The notes below the pieces were generated by a model. That model had not been told where the DNA came from. It did not search any database and saw nothing but the letters and a program-made list of their open reading frames with translations. From the NCBI GenBank assembly GCA_934691625.1, contig CAKUTA010000013.1, positions 1 to 60,369 of the forward strand: a stretch of DNA of 60,369 nt. The letters run 5' to 3'. A program made the position numbers and the translations under genes. This stretch comes from an uncultured Bacteroidales bacterium (GTDB taxonomy: Bacteria > Bacteroidota > Bacteroidia > Bacteroidales > UBA932). Positions 43,662 through 51,839 of the stretch are shown in pieces; the first letter of the stretch is position 1, and every line of letters starts with the position of its first letter.

Positions 43662-44783
43662 ATGAGCAATAGAGAACAGACCATCATACGGACTAGCTGG
43701 GCCAGCGTGGGCATAAATCTTCTTCTTTCAGGCTTCAAGGCGGTCGTCGGGCTTCTTTCACATTCCATAGCCATCCTGCTGGATGCCGTTAACAACCTCA
43801 CTGACGCATTTTCAGCCACGGTAACCATTATCGGAATGAAGCTGGCGATAAAGCCAGCAGACAAGGAGCATCCTTTCGGACATGGCAGGGCTGAATATTT
43901 CACAGCCGTGGTCATCTCTGTAATCATCATTGTGGCAGGCGGCTCATCATTCATAGAGTCGTTCAAGAAGATCATGCACCCGGAGCTGTCCGACTATTCG
44001 CTGCCGATGCTTGCCGTGCTGGTGGTGGCCATCATCGTGAAGATTCTGCTGGGGCATTTCGTGAAGCGCATCGGCCACAAGGTGAATTCTGAGTCACTAA
44101 TGGCTACCGGGGCCGATGCATTGTTCGACGCCCTCGTCACAGGCGCGACTTTCATCGCTGCCGTATGCAGCATGCTGTTCGGAGACAAGCTCGCGAATGT
44201 GCCTGTAGATGGCATTCTCGGATGTCTTATATCATTGATAATCATAAAGGCCGGATACACAATGCTGATGAATCCTGTGAACGAACTGATGGGTGAGCGT
44301 ATCCCGGCAGGTCTGGCGAGGGCCATCAAGGCGGACATCTGCAGAATCAGTCCTGTGCTCGGTGCGTATGACCTTCAGCTGCACAACTACGGTCCGAAAC
44401 AGATGATCGGAGCCGTGAACGTGGCGCTGCCTGAGGAGATGACAGCCGAACAGATTCATTTCCTGTCGCAACGGATAAGGCGCGAGATCTATGCGAAGTA
44501 CAGCGTGCTGCTCACAGTAGGCATATATGCTGTCATCACTGGGAACAAGGAGATCGTGCAGATGCAGGATGCCCTATCATCCATCACAATGTCCTACCCA
44601 GGTGTGCTGCAGGTGCATGGCATGTTCGTGGACACAGCGGAGCATCACATATCGTTCGACATTGTCCTGGACTTCTCAGTGCGCGACATTCCGGCCCTGA
44701 AGCAGAACATCACTGACAGCATCCTCTCCAGATGGCCCGGCTATTCCGTTCAGATCAATGCCGATAAGGACTGGTGCGACTAG
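43662..44783 (+). CDS. Cation diffusion facilitator (CDF) transporter
   Basis: This 373-residue inner-membrane protein has six spans. The metal site is seen in the DAVNNLTDAF stretch (about 42-51), and the family motif HPFGHGRAEYF follows at about 71-81. A C-terminal cytoplasmic domain (from about 205) is histidine-rich near the end. CDF proteins export zinc, iron or manganese by proton exchange. The ORF opens at 43572, but that start lies within a family B hairpin, so 43662 is used. A repeat unit begins 12 bases after the stop. Confidence 0.9.
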   Translation: MSNREQTIIRTSWASVGINLLLSGFKAVVGLLSHSIAILLDAVNNLTDAFSATVTIIGMKLAIKPADKEHPFGHGRAEYFTAVVISVIIIVAGGSSFIESFKKIMHPELSDYSLPMLAVLVVAIIVKILLGHFVKRIGHKVNSESLMATGADALFDALVTGATFIAAVCSMLFGDKLANVPVDGILGCLISLIIIKAGYTMLMNPVNELMGERIPAGLARAIKADICRISPVLGAYDLQLHNYGPKQMIGAVNVALPEEMTAEQIHFLSQRIRREIYAKYSVLLTVGIYAVITGNKEIVQMQDALSSITMSYPGVLQVHGMFVDTAEHHISFDIVLDFSVRDIPALKQNITDSILSRWPGYSVQINADKDWCD

Positions 44784-44792
44784 TGGTTTTGA

Positions 44793-44894
44793 GGGGCGTT
44801 GATCTGCCATGATGGTTTTTTAGCTTAATCAACTCATTATTAGACGATTAATGTTTTTCAAAATAAACATATGTGCTATTTTAGAAAACACTAA
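44793..44894. repeat. Repeat module with family B hairpin, copy 5 (left flank of RAYT)
   Basis: GGCGTTGATCTGCCATGATG at 44795 matches 46296-46315, at the RAYT stop codon, with three differences over 28 bases. The hairpin at 44846-44894 (GATTAATGTTTTTCAAAAT with ATTTTAGAAAACACTAA) follows. Confidence 0.75.
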
Positions 44895-45103
44895 ATAATT
44901 GTAAATTAATGAATTAAGAAAAAACAGCACCATGGCTTACAAGCCCAAAGTGTGTAGTTCCGATGATTTTTAGATTCCTGCACTTCGTGCTTGCACTAGA
45001 GTAATATGGAAAACACAAAACGCGTTTTCATTCAATTAATTAAGTATCAAATAGTTAACATTTTTCAAAATCGCCCTATAGCTAATTTTGGAAAATGTTA
45101 AGT
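44890..45103. repeat. Composite family B unit (TTACAAGC module and hairpin copy 6)
   Basis: The block from CTAAATAATTGTAAAT to TGTGTAGTTCCGAT (44890-44963) recurs at 14760-14829 and 46366-46437. The CTTCGTGCTTGCACTAGAG block near 44980 recurs at about 46330. The hairpin GTTAACATTTTTCAAAAT with ATTTTGGAAAATGTTAA is at 45054-45101. Confidence 0.78.
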
Positions 45104-45173
45104 CGCTGGGAATCATACATTTCCGAAAAATCCAGTTCTGAGCCATGGGCTCCGACCTGACGCCAAAAATCCT

Positions 45174-45336
45174 AGAAGTTGTTTTGAAATCATTATATGA
45201 AGGTTTGAGAGGGCAGACTTCCGGCTAGAACGTGTATTCTGGGGAAGATAGTAGGGCACTTCCGATCTGAAGATTCGGGAAAAAGATGAAGGAATGGCAT
45301 CTCGAACAACTTTTCAATTATTTCAAGACAACTTCT
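45174..45336 (+). repeat. Family A repeat, copy 4 (next to RAYT gene)
   Basis: This 163 bp copy starts AGAAGTTGTTTTGAAATCATT and ends AATTATTTCAAGACAACTTCT. It is more diverged inside than copies 2 and 3. It ends 46 bases before the RAYT start codon. Confidence 0.82.
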
Positions 45337-45382
45337 CAATCTCGGCACACTAATTGCACATTTTCAGTTAAAAACAAAACTT

Positions 45383-46303
45383 ATGAAACAGATAACCTAT
45401 CCATCAGATGTGGTTGTCCATTACTATTCAAAAGAAAAGCATGGCAACGGCATTTTTTACCAAACCAAAGATTTTCTGGTATTTTTTACAATCTTAAGCT
45501 GCATAGTCAGGGAAAAAGGCATGAAAGTTCTCGCTATCAGTTTAATGTTCAATCACTTTCACATTATCGAGCACGCTTGGAACATTCTCAAGTCAAAAAG
45601 CGCCATAGCCAATGCAGAACGGCTCTTCACCAAGGAATACAACATAAGATATTCCCGGACAGGAGCCTTGTTCAAGACTCCACTCGGAACCGCTCCTAAA
45701 CAATCCCGAAAACGGGCACTAAGCAGCATCGCATACGTCAGCAACAACCCCGTCGCGGGAAAACTGCACAAGAAAGCATCGGACTATCGCTGGTCGTTGC
45801 TCGCATACTATGTGGACAGAAGCCCATTCTCCAGGGAGATAAAACGCAGCTGCTGCTCAAAGCCCATGCTCGAAGCCATATCCATCATAGATTCTTATCG
45901 TAAAGTCAATAAGCCACTTAGATACAGTGTCCTGGACAAAGTCATGGACAGGCTTGACAATCTTGAACTAGAACAGATCATTGACCATATTATCTCGTTA
46001 TATAACATCCTGGATTACAATGCATTGATAAAAATATACGGAAGTTGGAAAAATGCTCTGACGGCATTTGACATAAGCGCCGGAGATGAATATGATTTCT
46101 GTGAGGAATATGAGAACTTTTCTTCTTACAGGTCAATGCAGGAGCTTACCGAGTCCTTTGTCGGAGCAGATATTGACTACCATGTTCTCAAGCAGCTCAA
46201 TGATAATGATATCAGAAACCTGACCAGGTTCCTGCACGAGAGAATGAATCCGCCTGTTTCCATGATACGGAAGTTTCTTCAGCTTCCTAAAGCGAGGCGT
46301 TGA
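45383..46303 (+). CDS. RAYT-like transposase (Y1/HUH, TnpA_REP family)
   Basis: The 306-residue protein has the HUH motif H58-F-H60 in LMFNHFHIIEHA and a single candidate catalytic tyrosine, Y118, in SSIAYVSNNPV, followed by DYRWSLLAY. This is the order in REP-associated tyrosine transposases, which cut and join single-stranded DNA at REP hairpins. Residues 150-306 form a helical extension of unknown role. Family A and B repeats crowd both sides, and its stop codon lies within one repeat module, which supports a RAYT/REP pairing. Single-copy, domesticated activity is usual in this family. Confidence 0.85.
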   Translation: MKQITYPSDVVVHYYSKEKHGNGIFYQTKDFLVFFTILSCIVREKGMKVLAISLMFNHFHIIEHAWNILKSKSAIANAERLFTKEYNIRYSRTGALFKTPLGTAPKQSRKRALSSIAYVSNNPVAGKLHKKASDYRWSLLAYYVDRSPFSREIKRSCCSKPMLEAISIIDSYRKVNKPLRYSVLDKVMDRLDNLELEQIIDHIISLYNILDYNALIKIYGSWKNALTAFDISAGDEYDFCEEYENFSSYRSMQELTESFVGADIDYHVLKQLNDNDIRNLTRFLHERMNPPVSMIRKFLQLPKARR

Positions 46304-46520
46304 GCAGCCATGATGGTTTTTCAGACTTATGCACTTCTGGCTTGCACTAGAGGAACAGAGAAATACTAAATAATTGCAAATCAACAAATTAAAGAAAACA
46401 GCACTATGATTTACAAGCTTAAAGTGTGTGGTTCCGATAATTTTCAGCTTAATCGACTAAGTATTAAACAGTTAACGTTTTTCAAAATAGGCATCATGCT
46501 GATTTCGAAAAACGTTAATC
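46294..46520. repeat. Composite repeat right of RAYT, with family B hairpin copy 7
   Basis: The unit begins at the RAYT stop (GGCGTTGAGCAGCCATGATG) and contains the CACTTCTGGCTTGCACTAGAG block near 46331. It then holds the module 46366-46437 and the hairpin GTTAACGTTTTTCAAAAT with ATTTCGAAAAACGTTAA at 46471-46518. It mirrors the left-side modules in direct orientation. Confidence 0.8.
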
Positions 46521-46599
46521 TATTGTAAATAAAGGACTTAACCTTTATTATACTTCAGAGAGATGCGAGAAAAATCTTTTGGTACCCCATCATCAAGCA

Positions 46600-47229
46600 T
46601 CACTTCGTTCCGAATATACGGTCACCGGCATCTCCAAGCCCCGGGACAATGTATGCGTCCTTGTTCAGGTGGTCATCGACAGCGGCGACGAAGATATCCA
46701 CATCAGGATGCTCCTTCTGCACACGCGCGATGCCCTCAGGTGCAGCCACAAGGCACATGAGACGGATATTCTGGCATCCACGCTCCTTCAGCATTGTCAA
46801 AGCATCGCATGCGCTTCCTCCGGTGGCGAGCATCGGATCGGTCACGATGACGAGGCGCTTGTTTATGTCCTCAGGAAGTTTGCAGTAGTAAACTACCGGA
46901 ACATGTGTCTTCTCGTCGCGGTAGAGACCGATATGTCCGACCTTGGCTACCGGCACGAGTGTCTGCAGCCCGTCCACCATGCCTATGCCGGCACGGAGAA
47001 TCGGCACGATGGCAAGCTTGCGTCCGGAGACTTTCTTGGCGACAGTCTTGCAGATAGGAGTCTCGATTTCAATGTCATCGAGCGGAAGGTCGCGTGTGAC
47101 CTCGTACCCCATGAGGAGAGAAATCTCTTTAAGTAATTCGCGGAAATCTTTAGAACCGGTTTCCTTTTTTCTCATGATCGTCAGCTTGTGCTGGATCATC
47201 GGATGGTCTATGACGTGGATTTGGCTCAT
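46600..47229 (-). CDS. upp: Uracil phosphoribosyltransferase
   Basis: This 209-residue enzyme makes UMP from uracil and PRPP. The PRPP loop [16 protein letters not shown] lies at about 126-141, and the uracil-binding [14 protein letters not shown] closes the protein. Length matches the family. It is divergent from the uridine kinase gene, so both pyrimidine salvage routes to UMP share a 62-base intergenic region. Confidence 0.96.
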   Translation of the reverse strand: MSQIHVIDHPMIQHKLTIMRKKETGSKDFRELLKEISLLMGYEVTRDLPLDDIEIETPICKTVAKKVSGRKLAIVPILRAGIGMVDGLQTLVPVAKVGHIGLYRDEKTHVPVVYYCKLPEDINKRLVIVTDPMLATGGSACDALTMLKERGCQNIRLMCLVAAPEGIARVQKEHPDVDIFVAAVDDHLNKDAYIVPGLGDAGDRIFGTK

Positions 47230-47257
47230 TATTTTTTATAATTTTCGTAAAGTTACC

Positions 47258-47265
47258 TATTTTTG
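47258..47265 (+). promoter_or_regulatory. TATTTTTG box before the uridine kinase gene
   Basis: A -7-like box lies 26 bases before the start codon. On the opposite strand, TAACTTTA nearby could serve upp. Both are partial matches. Confidence 0.4.
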
Positions 47266-47291
47266 TACGATTTCCAATCAGAAAACGGACA

Positions 47292-48944
47292 ATGGTAAGG
47301 ATATTCTGCAAGAACACCGGGACCTATAAGGAGTTCCAGGAGGGGACAATGCTTCTCGACATGGTCAATGAGTTCGATTTCGAGAAGCCGTATGAGATAA
47401 TCGCCGCCAGGGTGAACAATGTCGCCCAGGGACTGAAGTTCAGGGTTTATAACAGCCATGATGTCGAATTTCTCGACTACAGGACATACAGCGGACGCAA
47501 TGTCTATAGCCGCTCGCTATGCTTCCTGCTGTACAAGGCTGCGCTGGACATCTTCCCAGACTGCAAGGTCATCATGCGCCGCCCCATATCCAAGGGCTTC
47601 TTCTGCAGCATTGACAAGGGCGACGGCAACCCGCTGTCCGCCAGGGATATAGACCTGATACGAGACAGGATGCGAGAGATAGTGGAGCAGGATGTACCGT
47701 TCCATCGCCACGAGGTGCAGATCTCTGAAGCGATAGATGTCTTCCGGGAACTCGGACATTATGACAAGGTGAAGCTGCTCGAGACCTGCGGGGAAGTCTA
47801 TATAAGCTACTATACGCTCGGCAATACGGCTGACTATTACTATGATGTGCTGGTTCCTGGTGCAGGCTACCTGAAAGTATGGGATCTGAACGCATACCGT
47901 GACGGCGCATTGCTCCGAGTTCCCGACAGGCATCACCCGGAACAACTGGCTCCGTTCTACGAGCAGCCCAAGACATTCGGCGTCTTCGCGGAGACCATCA
48001 GGTGGAACAGCATAATGGGGCTTGACAATGTCGGAGATGTGAACCAGGCGTGCCTGAACGGAAAGGCCACCGACCTTATCCAGGTCGCGGAAGCATTGCA
48101 GGAGAAGAAGATAGTGCAGATTGCCGAGGAGATAGACAAGCGCTACCGCTCCCCGCAGAAAGTCCGCATTGTCCTCATCACAGGGCCGACAAGCAGCGGG
48201 AAAAGCACATTCTGCAAACGCCTCAGCGTCCAGCTGATGACCTGCGGACTGCACCCTATATCATTCTCTACTGATGACTATTTCGTGAACCGCGTGGACA
48301 CCCCGAAGCTGCCTGACGGAAGCTATGACTTCGATAATTTCGATACGGTAGATCACGCAAGCCTTCAGCAGGACGTACTGAAGCTCATTTCCGGGAAAAC
48401 AGTGGAAGTTCCTGAATATAATTTTGTTACAGGCATCAGGGAATATAACGGCAAGCGCCTGAAGCTGGAGGAAGGCTCCGTTCTCCTTATCGAGGGCCTG
48501 CACGCATTGAACCCGCATCTTCTGGACAATATCCCGGACTCGGAAAAGTTCAAGATTTTCATAAATACCATTACCAGCATCTCGCTTGATGACCACAACT
48601 GCATACCTACCAGCGACAACCGCCTTCTCAGGCGCATTGTCCGCGACTTCAACAAAGGAGCTTTCTCGGCACGTGAGACAATCTCGAACTGGCCCAATGT
48701 GCGCCGTGCGGAGGTGAAATGGATCTATCCGTATCAGGAGGATGCGGATGTGCTGTTCAATTCCGCATATCTGGTGGAGTTCGCCGTGCTGCGTAGCCAT
48801 GCGGAGCGCATTCTCGCGACTGTCCCGAAGAACTGCCCGGAATACAGCGAGGCGCACAGGCTCATGAAGTTCCTTCACTATTTCATCCCTGTTTCCGACA
48901 AGCAGATTCCGCAGACATCACTCATGCGCTACTTCATCGGCTAG
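47292..48944 (+). CDS. Nucleoside (uridine) kinase with N-terminal TGS and ThrRS-like domains
   Basis: This 550-residue protein has a TGS domain at about 1-60, a threonyl-tRNA-synthetase-like second domain to about 230 (SKGFFCSID, FHRHEVQISEA), and a C-terminal P-loop kinase. In the kinase part, Walker A GPTSSGKST is at 298-306 and the substrate-site block DDYFVNR is near 325. The fusion is known in Bacteroidota and Firmicutes. It should phosphorylate uridine or cytidine, which fits its divergent neighbour upp. What the tRNA-synthetase-like part senses is unknown. Confidence 0.9.
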   Translation: MVRIFCKNTGTYKEFQEGTMLLDMVNEFDFEKPYEIIAARVNNVAQGLKFRVYNSHDVEFLDYRTYSGRNVYSRSLCFLLYKAALDIFPDCKVIMRRPISKGFFCSIDKGDGNPLSARDIDLIRDRMREIVEQDVPFHRHEVQISEAIDVFRELGHYDKVKLLETCGEVYISYYTLGNTADYYYDVLVPGAGYLKVWDLNAYRDGALLRVPDRHHPEQLAPFYEQPKTFGVFAETIRWNSIMGLDNVGDVNQACLNGKATDLIQVAEALQEKKIVQIAEEIDKRYRSPQKVRIVLITGPTSSGKSTFCKRLSVQLMTCGLHPISFSTDDYFVNRVDTPKLPDGSYDFDNFDTVDHASLQQDVLKLISGKTVEVPEYNFVTGIREYNGKRLKLEEGSVLLIEGLHALNPHLLDNIPDSEKFKIFINTITSISLDDHNCIPTSDNRLLRRIVRDFNKGAFSARETISNWPNVRRAEVKWIYPYQEDADVLFNSAYLVEFAVLRSHAERILATVPKNCPEYSEAHRLMKFLHYFIPVSDKQIPQTSLMRYFIG

Positions 48945-49001
48945 CCCCGCTATCCAGAGAAAGCGAGCCCTTATCAGACACCGCCAGACACTCCGCACCA
49001 A

Positions 49002-49040
49002 AAGTGCTTGACTGGAAAATGCTTTCAGTCAAGCACTTTC
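49002..49040 (+). terminator. Hairpin terminator after the uridine kinase gene
   Basis: AAAGTGCTTGACTG (49002-49015) pairs exactly with CAGTCAAGCACTTT (49027-49040). No long T run follows, so termination may be partial. Confidence 0.65.
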
Positions 49041-49061
49041 ATGCACTCATCTAAACTTTTA

Positions 49062-49069
49062 CCCCCCCC
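49062..49069. repeat. C8 homopolymer upstream of the UpxY promoter
   Basis: Eight Cs lie 20 bases before the -33 box of the capsule locus, a place where length change could alter promoter strength. Confidence 0.85.
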
Positions 49070-49089
49070 GTATTTTTATGCAAAAAGTA

Positions 49090-49120
49090 TTGACTTGCAA
49101 CCAAATTTTAAGTACTTTTG
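49090..49120 (+). promoter_or_regulatory. Promoter of the capsule locus
   Basis: TTG at 49090-49092, a 20-base spacer and TACTTTTG at 49113-49120 match the Bacteroidota consensus. The leader to the UpxY start at 49227 would be about 100 bases long. I see no inverted repeats around this promoter of the kind that flank invertible capsule promoters in Bacteroides fragilis. Confidence 0.68.
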
Positions 49121-49226
49121 TAACATTATTGTCTTAAAATGCGAGATGAACTGGTGCAGCATGAATAACTGCTTGCCTTTGTCATCGGCGATGATGGAGC
49201 GCGAGGACATAAAATAGAACGGGGTA

Positions 49227-49880
49227 ATGACGCTGGATAGCTCTGAATCACATTCTATAGCCGAGGAAACAGGCATTGTTTCCAAAGGGCAACCAGAAAC
49301 CGGGCGGAACGCTAAATCCGCACCCGGAGACGGGGATTTTACACCTGGAGCGACAACCTGGAGCTACATCAGCATCCACAACATGCGTGTCGCAGGCTTT
49401 GAGGAGCAAGTGAAGAAAGACGCACTTTTCAGGTGCTTCGTCCACAAGACGTGGCAGAAGACCATATCCCGCGGCATACCGAAAAAGATTCTGAAGCCGA
49501 CAGTTAGCGGACTGGTCTTTCTGCAGGGCGACCCACAGAAGCTTCAGCGCTATCTCGACGAGAATTTCTCGCCATTCCACCTCATCAATGACTGCAGCTC
49601 ACACAAGCCGGCAGTCATCAGCGATGAACAGATGCAGCCGTTCATGATCATTGCCTCGGCACACCCTGAGCGGGTGCGCTTCCTGCGCAAGCCTTTCGTC
49701 AAGTTCGCGGAGGATCATACCCTGCTCCGAGTCCTTTCAGGACCGTTCAAGGGACAGACAGGCTACATTGTCCGGATAGACCGGGACAGGCAGCTTGTAA
49801 TGGATTTCGGCGGCATCGCAGTGGCTTTCAGCGGTATCCGCAATGAGGATGTGGAACCGGCGGAAGCAAGACAATATTAA
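49227..49880 (+). CDS. UpxY-type NusG-like transcription antiterminator of the capsule locus
   Basis: This 217-residue protein is NusG-like. A disordered start of about 40 residues is followed by an NGN-type domain (about 43-150, WSYISIHNMRVAGFEE) and a KOW motif region (about 171-205, RVLSGPFKGQTGYIVRI). UpxY proteins let RNA polymerase read through long capsule operons and act only on their own locus in Bacteroides. It is the first gene of this locus, which is the standard place. The N-terminal extension is longer than usual, so a later start is possible. Confidence 0.87.
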   Translation: MTLDSSESHSIAEETGIVSKGQPETGRNAKSAPGDGDFTPGATTWSYISIHNMRVAGFEEQVKKDALFRCFVHKTWQKTISRGIPKKILKPTVSGLVFLQGDPQKLQRYLDENFSPFHLINDCSSHKPAVISDEQMQPFMIIASAHPERVRFLRKPFVKFAEDHTLLRVLSGPFKGQTGYIVRIDRDRQLVMDFGGIAVAFSGIRNEDVEPAEARQY

Positions 49881-49911
49881 ACACCACCAACTGACAAACT
49901 CTATTAAAGAC

Positions 49912-51831
49912 ATGACTATTCTCAGAAGAGTATCCAACTGGTATTTCTCCAAAGCGGCGCTCCCCTACTGGTGCATTCTGGTAATCGACTGCGCCATCGT
50001 ATTGTTCTCAGCCTATGTCGGATACGGCATTGAGCTTGGCGGCAGCGGTCTTGCTGCACAATTCTGGCCACTTACCTTCGGCATTGCCACAGGCCTGGTG
50101 CCTTTCATAATCGCATTCAGGCTGCTGCACACATATTCAGGCATTGTCCGCTATTCCTCATTCGTCGATCTGCAGAGGGTCGGCACTGCGGTGTTTGCAG
50201 GCGCTGTCGTCTGCTATGCCCTGCACCTGGTGGTGAACAAGCTTTGCGGCTTTCAGGCTATTCTCTTCCCGGACTTCGAGCCTGTCCTGATAATGTTCAT
50301 CATCTGCACCGTCCTCCTCTGGGCGGAGCGCATTGTCGTCAAACGTCTTTTCGATTCTTTCCACCTTGACGGTGCTCTTCCTGCAGTCATCTACGGTACC
50401 AAGGCCGGCGGCATCAGCATTGCCAAGAGTATTGTCGCTGTCAAGGACAAGAAATACTCACTATATGCATTCATCTCGGACGGCGAGGAGATGCGTGATG
50501 CTTATCTGATGGGGAAGCCGGTGTATCTCAACGGAAAAGGACTGGCGAAGAAGCTGAAAGCAGATGGCGTGAAGGTACTGCTTGTTTCTCCACTGAAGAC
50601 CGAGAAGTTCCGTGCCAATGACGAGATGATAGATGAGTTCATCACTGCCGGCATCCATATCATGATGATGAACAACGGCATCGAATGGGACGGACATGAG
50701 GACACGATTTCGCACAAACAGCTGCATGAGGTCGATATCGAGGACCTGCTGCCGCGTGACAAGATAGAGGTTAATATGGAGGCCATCGGAAAGCTGCTCC
50801 GCGGAAAGCGCATTCTTATCACGGGTGCGGCAGGATCAATCGGTTCGGAGATTGTCAGGCAGGTGGCGAAGTTCGAGCCTGCTGAAATGACGCTTATCGA
50901 CCAAGCTGAGACGCCGATGCACGACATCAGGATGATGATGGCAAAGCAGTTTCCAGGCATCAAGAACGAGACTATCGTGACCAGCATCGCCAATCAGGCG
51001 CACATGGAAAAGATCTTTTCGGAGCACAGGCCGGAATATGTGTTCCATGCAGCAGCGTACAAGCATGTGCCGATGATGGAAGATGATCCGGCAATCGCTG
51101 TGCAGAACAATATCTACGGAACCCGCGTAATTGCCGACCTAGCAGTGAAATATGGCACGAAGAAGTTCGTGATGATATCTACCGACAAGGCTGTGAACCC
51201 TACCAATGTGATGGGCTGCAGCAAGCGAATCTGCGAAATCTATTGCCAAAGCCTTAACCAGGCTATCGCCGAGGGAAAGGTCACGGGAGTAACGCAGTTC
51301 GTGACTACCCGTTTCGGGAATGTCCTCGGTTCCAACGGTTCCGTCATACCGATATTCAAGAAGCAGATCCGCAGCGGCGGCCCTGTCACCGTCACCCACC
51401 CCGACATTGTCCGTTATTTCATGCTCATTCCTGAGGCATGCCGTCTGGTTCTCGAAGCCGGGACAATGGGCAAGGGCGGAGAGATTTTCGTGTTCGACAT
51501 GGGCAAGCCAGTGAAGATCGTCGATCTGGCGAAAAGAATGATCGCCCTGTCGGGAGCGAATGACATACAGATAAAGTTCACGGGCCTTCGTGACGGCGAG
51601 AAACTTTACGAGGAGGTCCTGAACGACAAGGAGGGAACCATCCCGACGTCAAACCCTAAAATCATGGTGGCGAAGGTTCGTGAGTACGACTACACCACAG
51701 CATGCGCCAACGAGCTGCGCCTGATGGAGGTCTCCAAGACTTTCGACGACATGGAGATTGTCCGCGTCATGAAGGACATAGTCCCTGAATACAAAAGCCG
51801 CCAGAGCAAGTACGAGGCGCTGGATAAATAA
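49912..51831 (+). CDS. Membrane NDP-sugar 4,6-dehydratase (FlaA1/CapD/WbpM type)
   Basis: The 639-residue protein has four N-terminal spans (about 15-120), a CoA-binding-like middle domain, and a C-terminal SDR domain. In the SDR domain, the NAD loop TGAAGSIGSE is near 303-312 and the catalytic block STDKAVNPTNVMGCSK is near 423-438. The usual tyrosine is replaced by methionine (MGCSK), as in known UDP-GlcNAc 4,6-dehydratases of this group. It makes the keto-sugar for diamino- or deoxy-sugars of the capsule. The frame opens at 49843, inside upxY, but 49912 starts at a sensible N-terminus. Confidence 0.9.
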   Translation: MTILRRVSNWYFSKAALPYWCILVIDCAIVLFSAYVGYGIELGGSGLAAQFWPLTFGIATGLVPFIIAFRLLHTYSGIVRYSSFVDLQRVGTAVFAGAVVCYALHLVVNKLCGFQAILFPDFEPVLIMFIICTVLLWAERIVVKRLFDSFHLDGALPAVIYGTKAGGISIAKSIVAVKDKKYSLYAFISDGEEMRDAYLMGKPVYLNGKGLAKKLKADGVKVLLVSPLKTEKFRANDEMIDEFITAGIHIMMMNNGIEWDGHEDTISHKQLHEVDIEDLLPRDKIEVNMEAIGKLLRGKRILITGAAGSIGSEIVRQVAKFEPAEMTLIDQAETPMHDIRMMMAKQFPGIKNETIVTSIANQAHMEKIFSEHRPEYVFHAAAYKHVPMMEDDPAIAVQNNIYGTRVIADLAVKYGTKKFVMISTDKAVNPTNVMGCSKRICEIYCQSLNQAIAEGKVTGVTQFVTTRFGNVLGSNGSVIPIFKKQIRSGGPVTVTHPDIVRYFMLIPEACRLVLEAGTMGKGGEIFVFDMGKPVKIVDLAKRMIALSGANDIQIKFTGLRDGEKLYEEVLNDKEGTIPTSNPKIMVAKVREYDYTTACANELRLMEVSKTFDDMEIVRVMKDIVPEYKSRQSKYEALDK

Positions 51832-51839
51832 GAACTTGT

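Noticed and set aside
8300..46600. CRISPR array made of the family A or B repeats
   Set aside because: Copies are kilobases apart in different orientations, with no regular spacers and no cas genes in the window.
49002..49217. Small ORF of about 69 codons before upxY
   Set aside because: It starts inside the terminator hairpin and runs through the promoter, with no family resemblance.
49040..49226. Invertible promoter as in Bacteroides fragilis capsule loci
   Set aside because: I looked for inverted repeats flanking 49090-49120 and found none of useful length.
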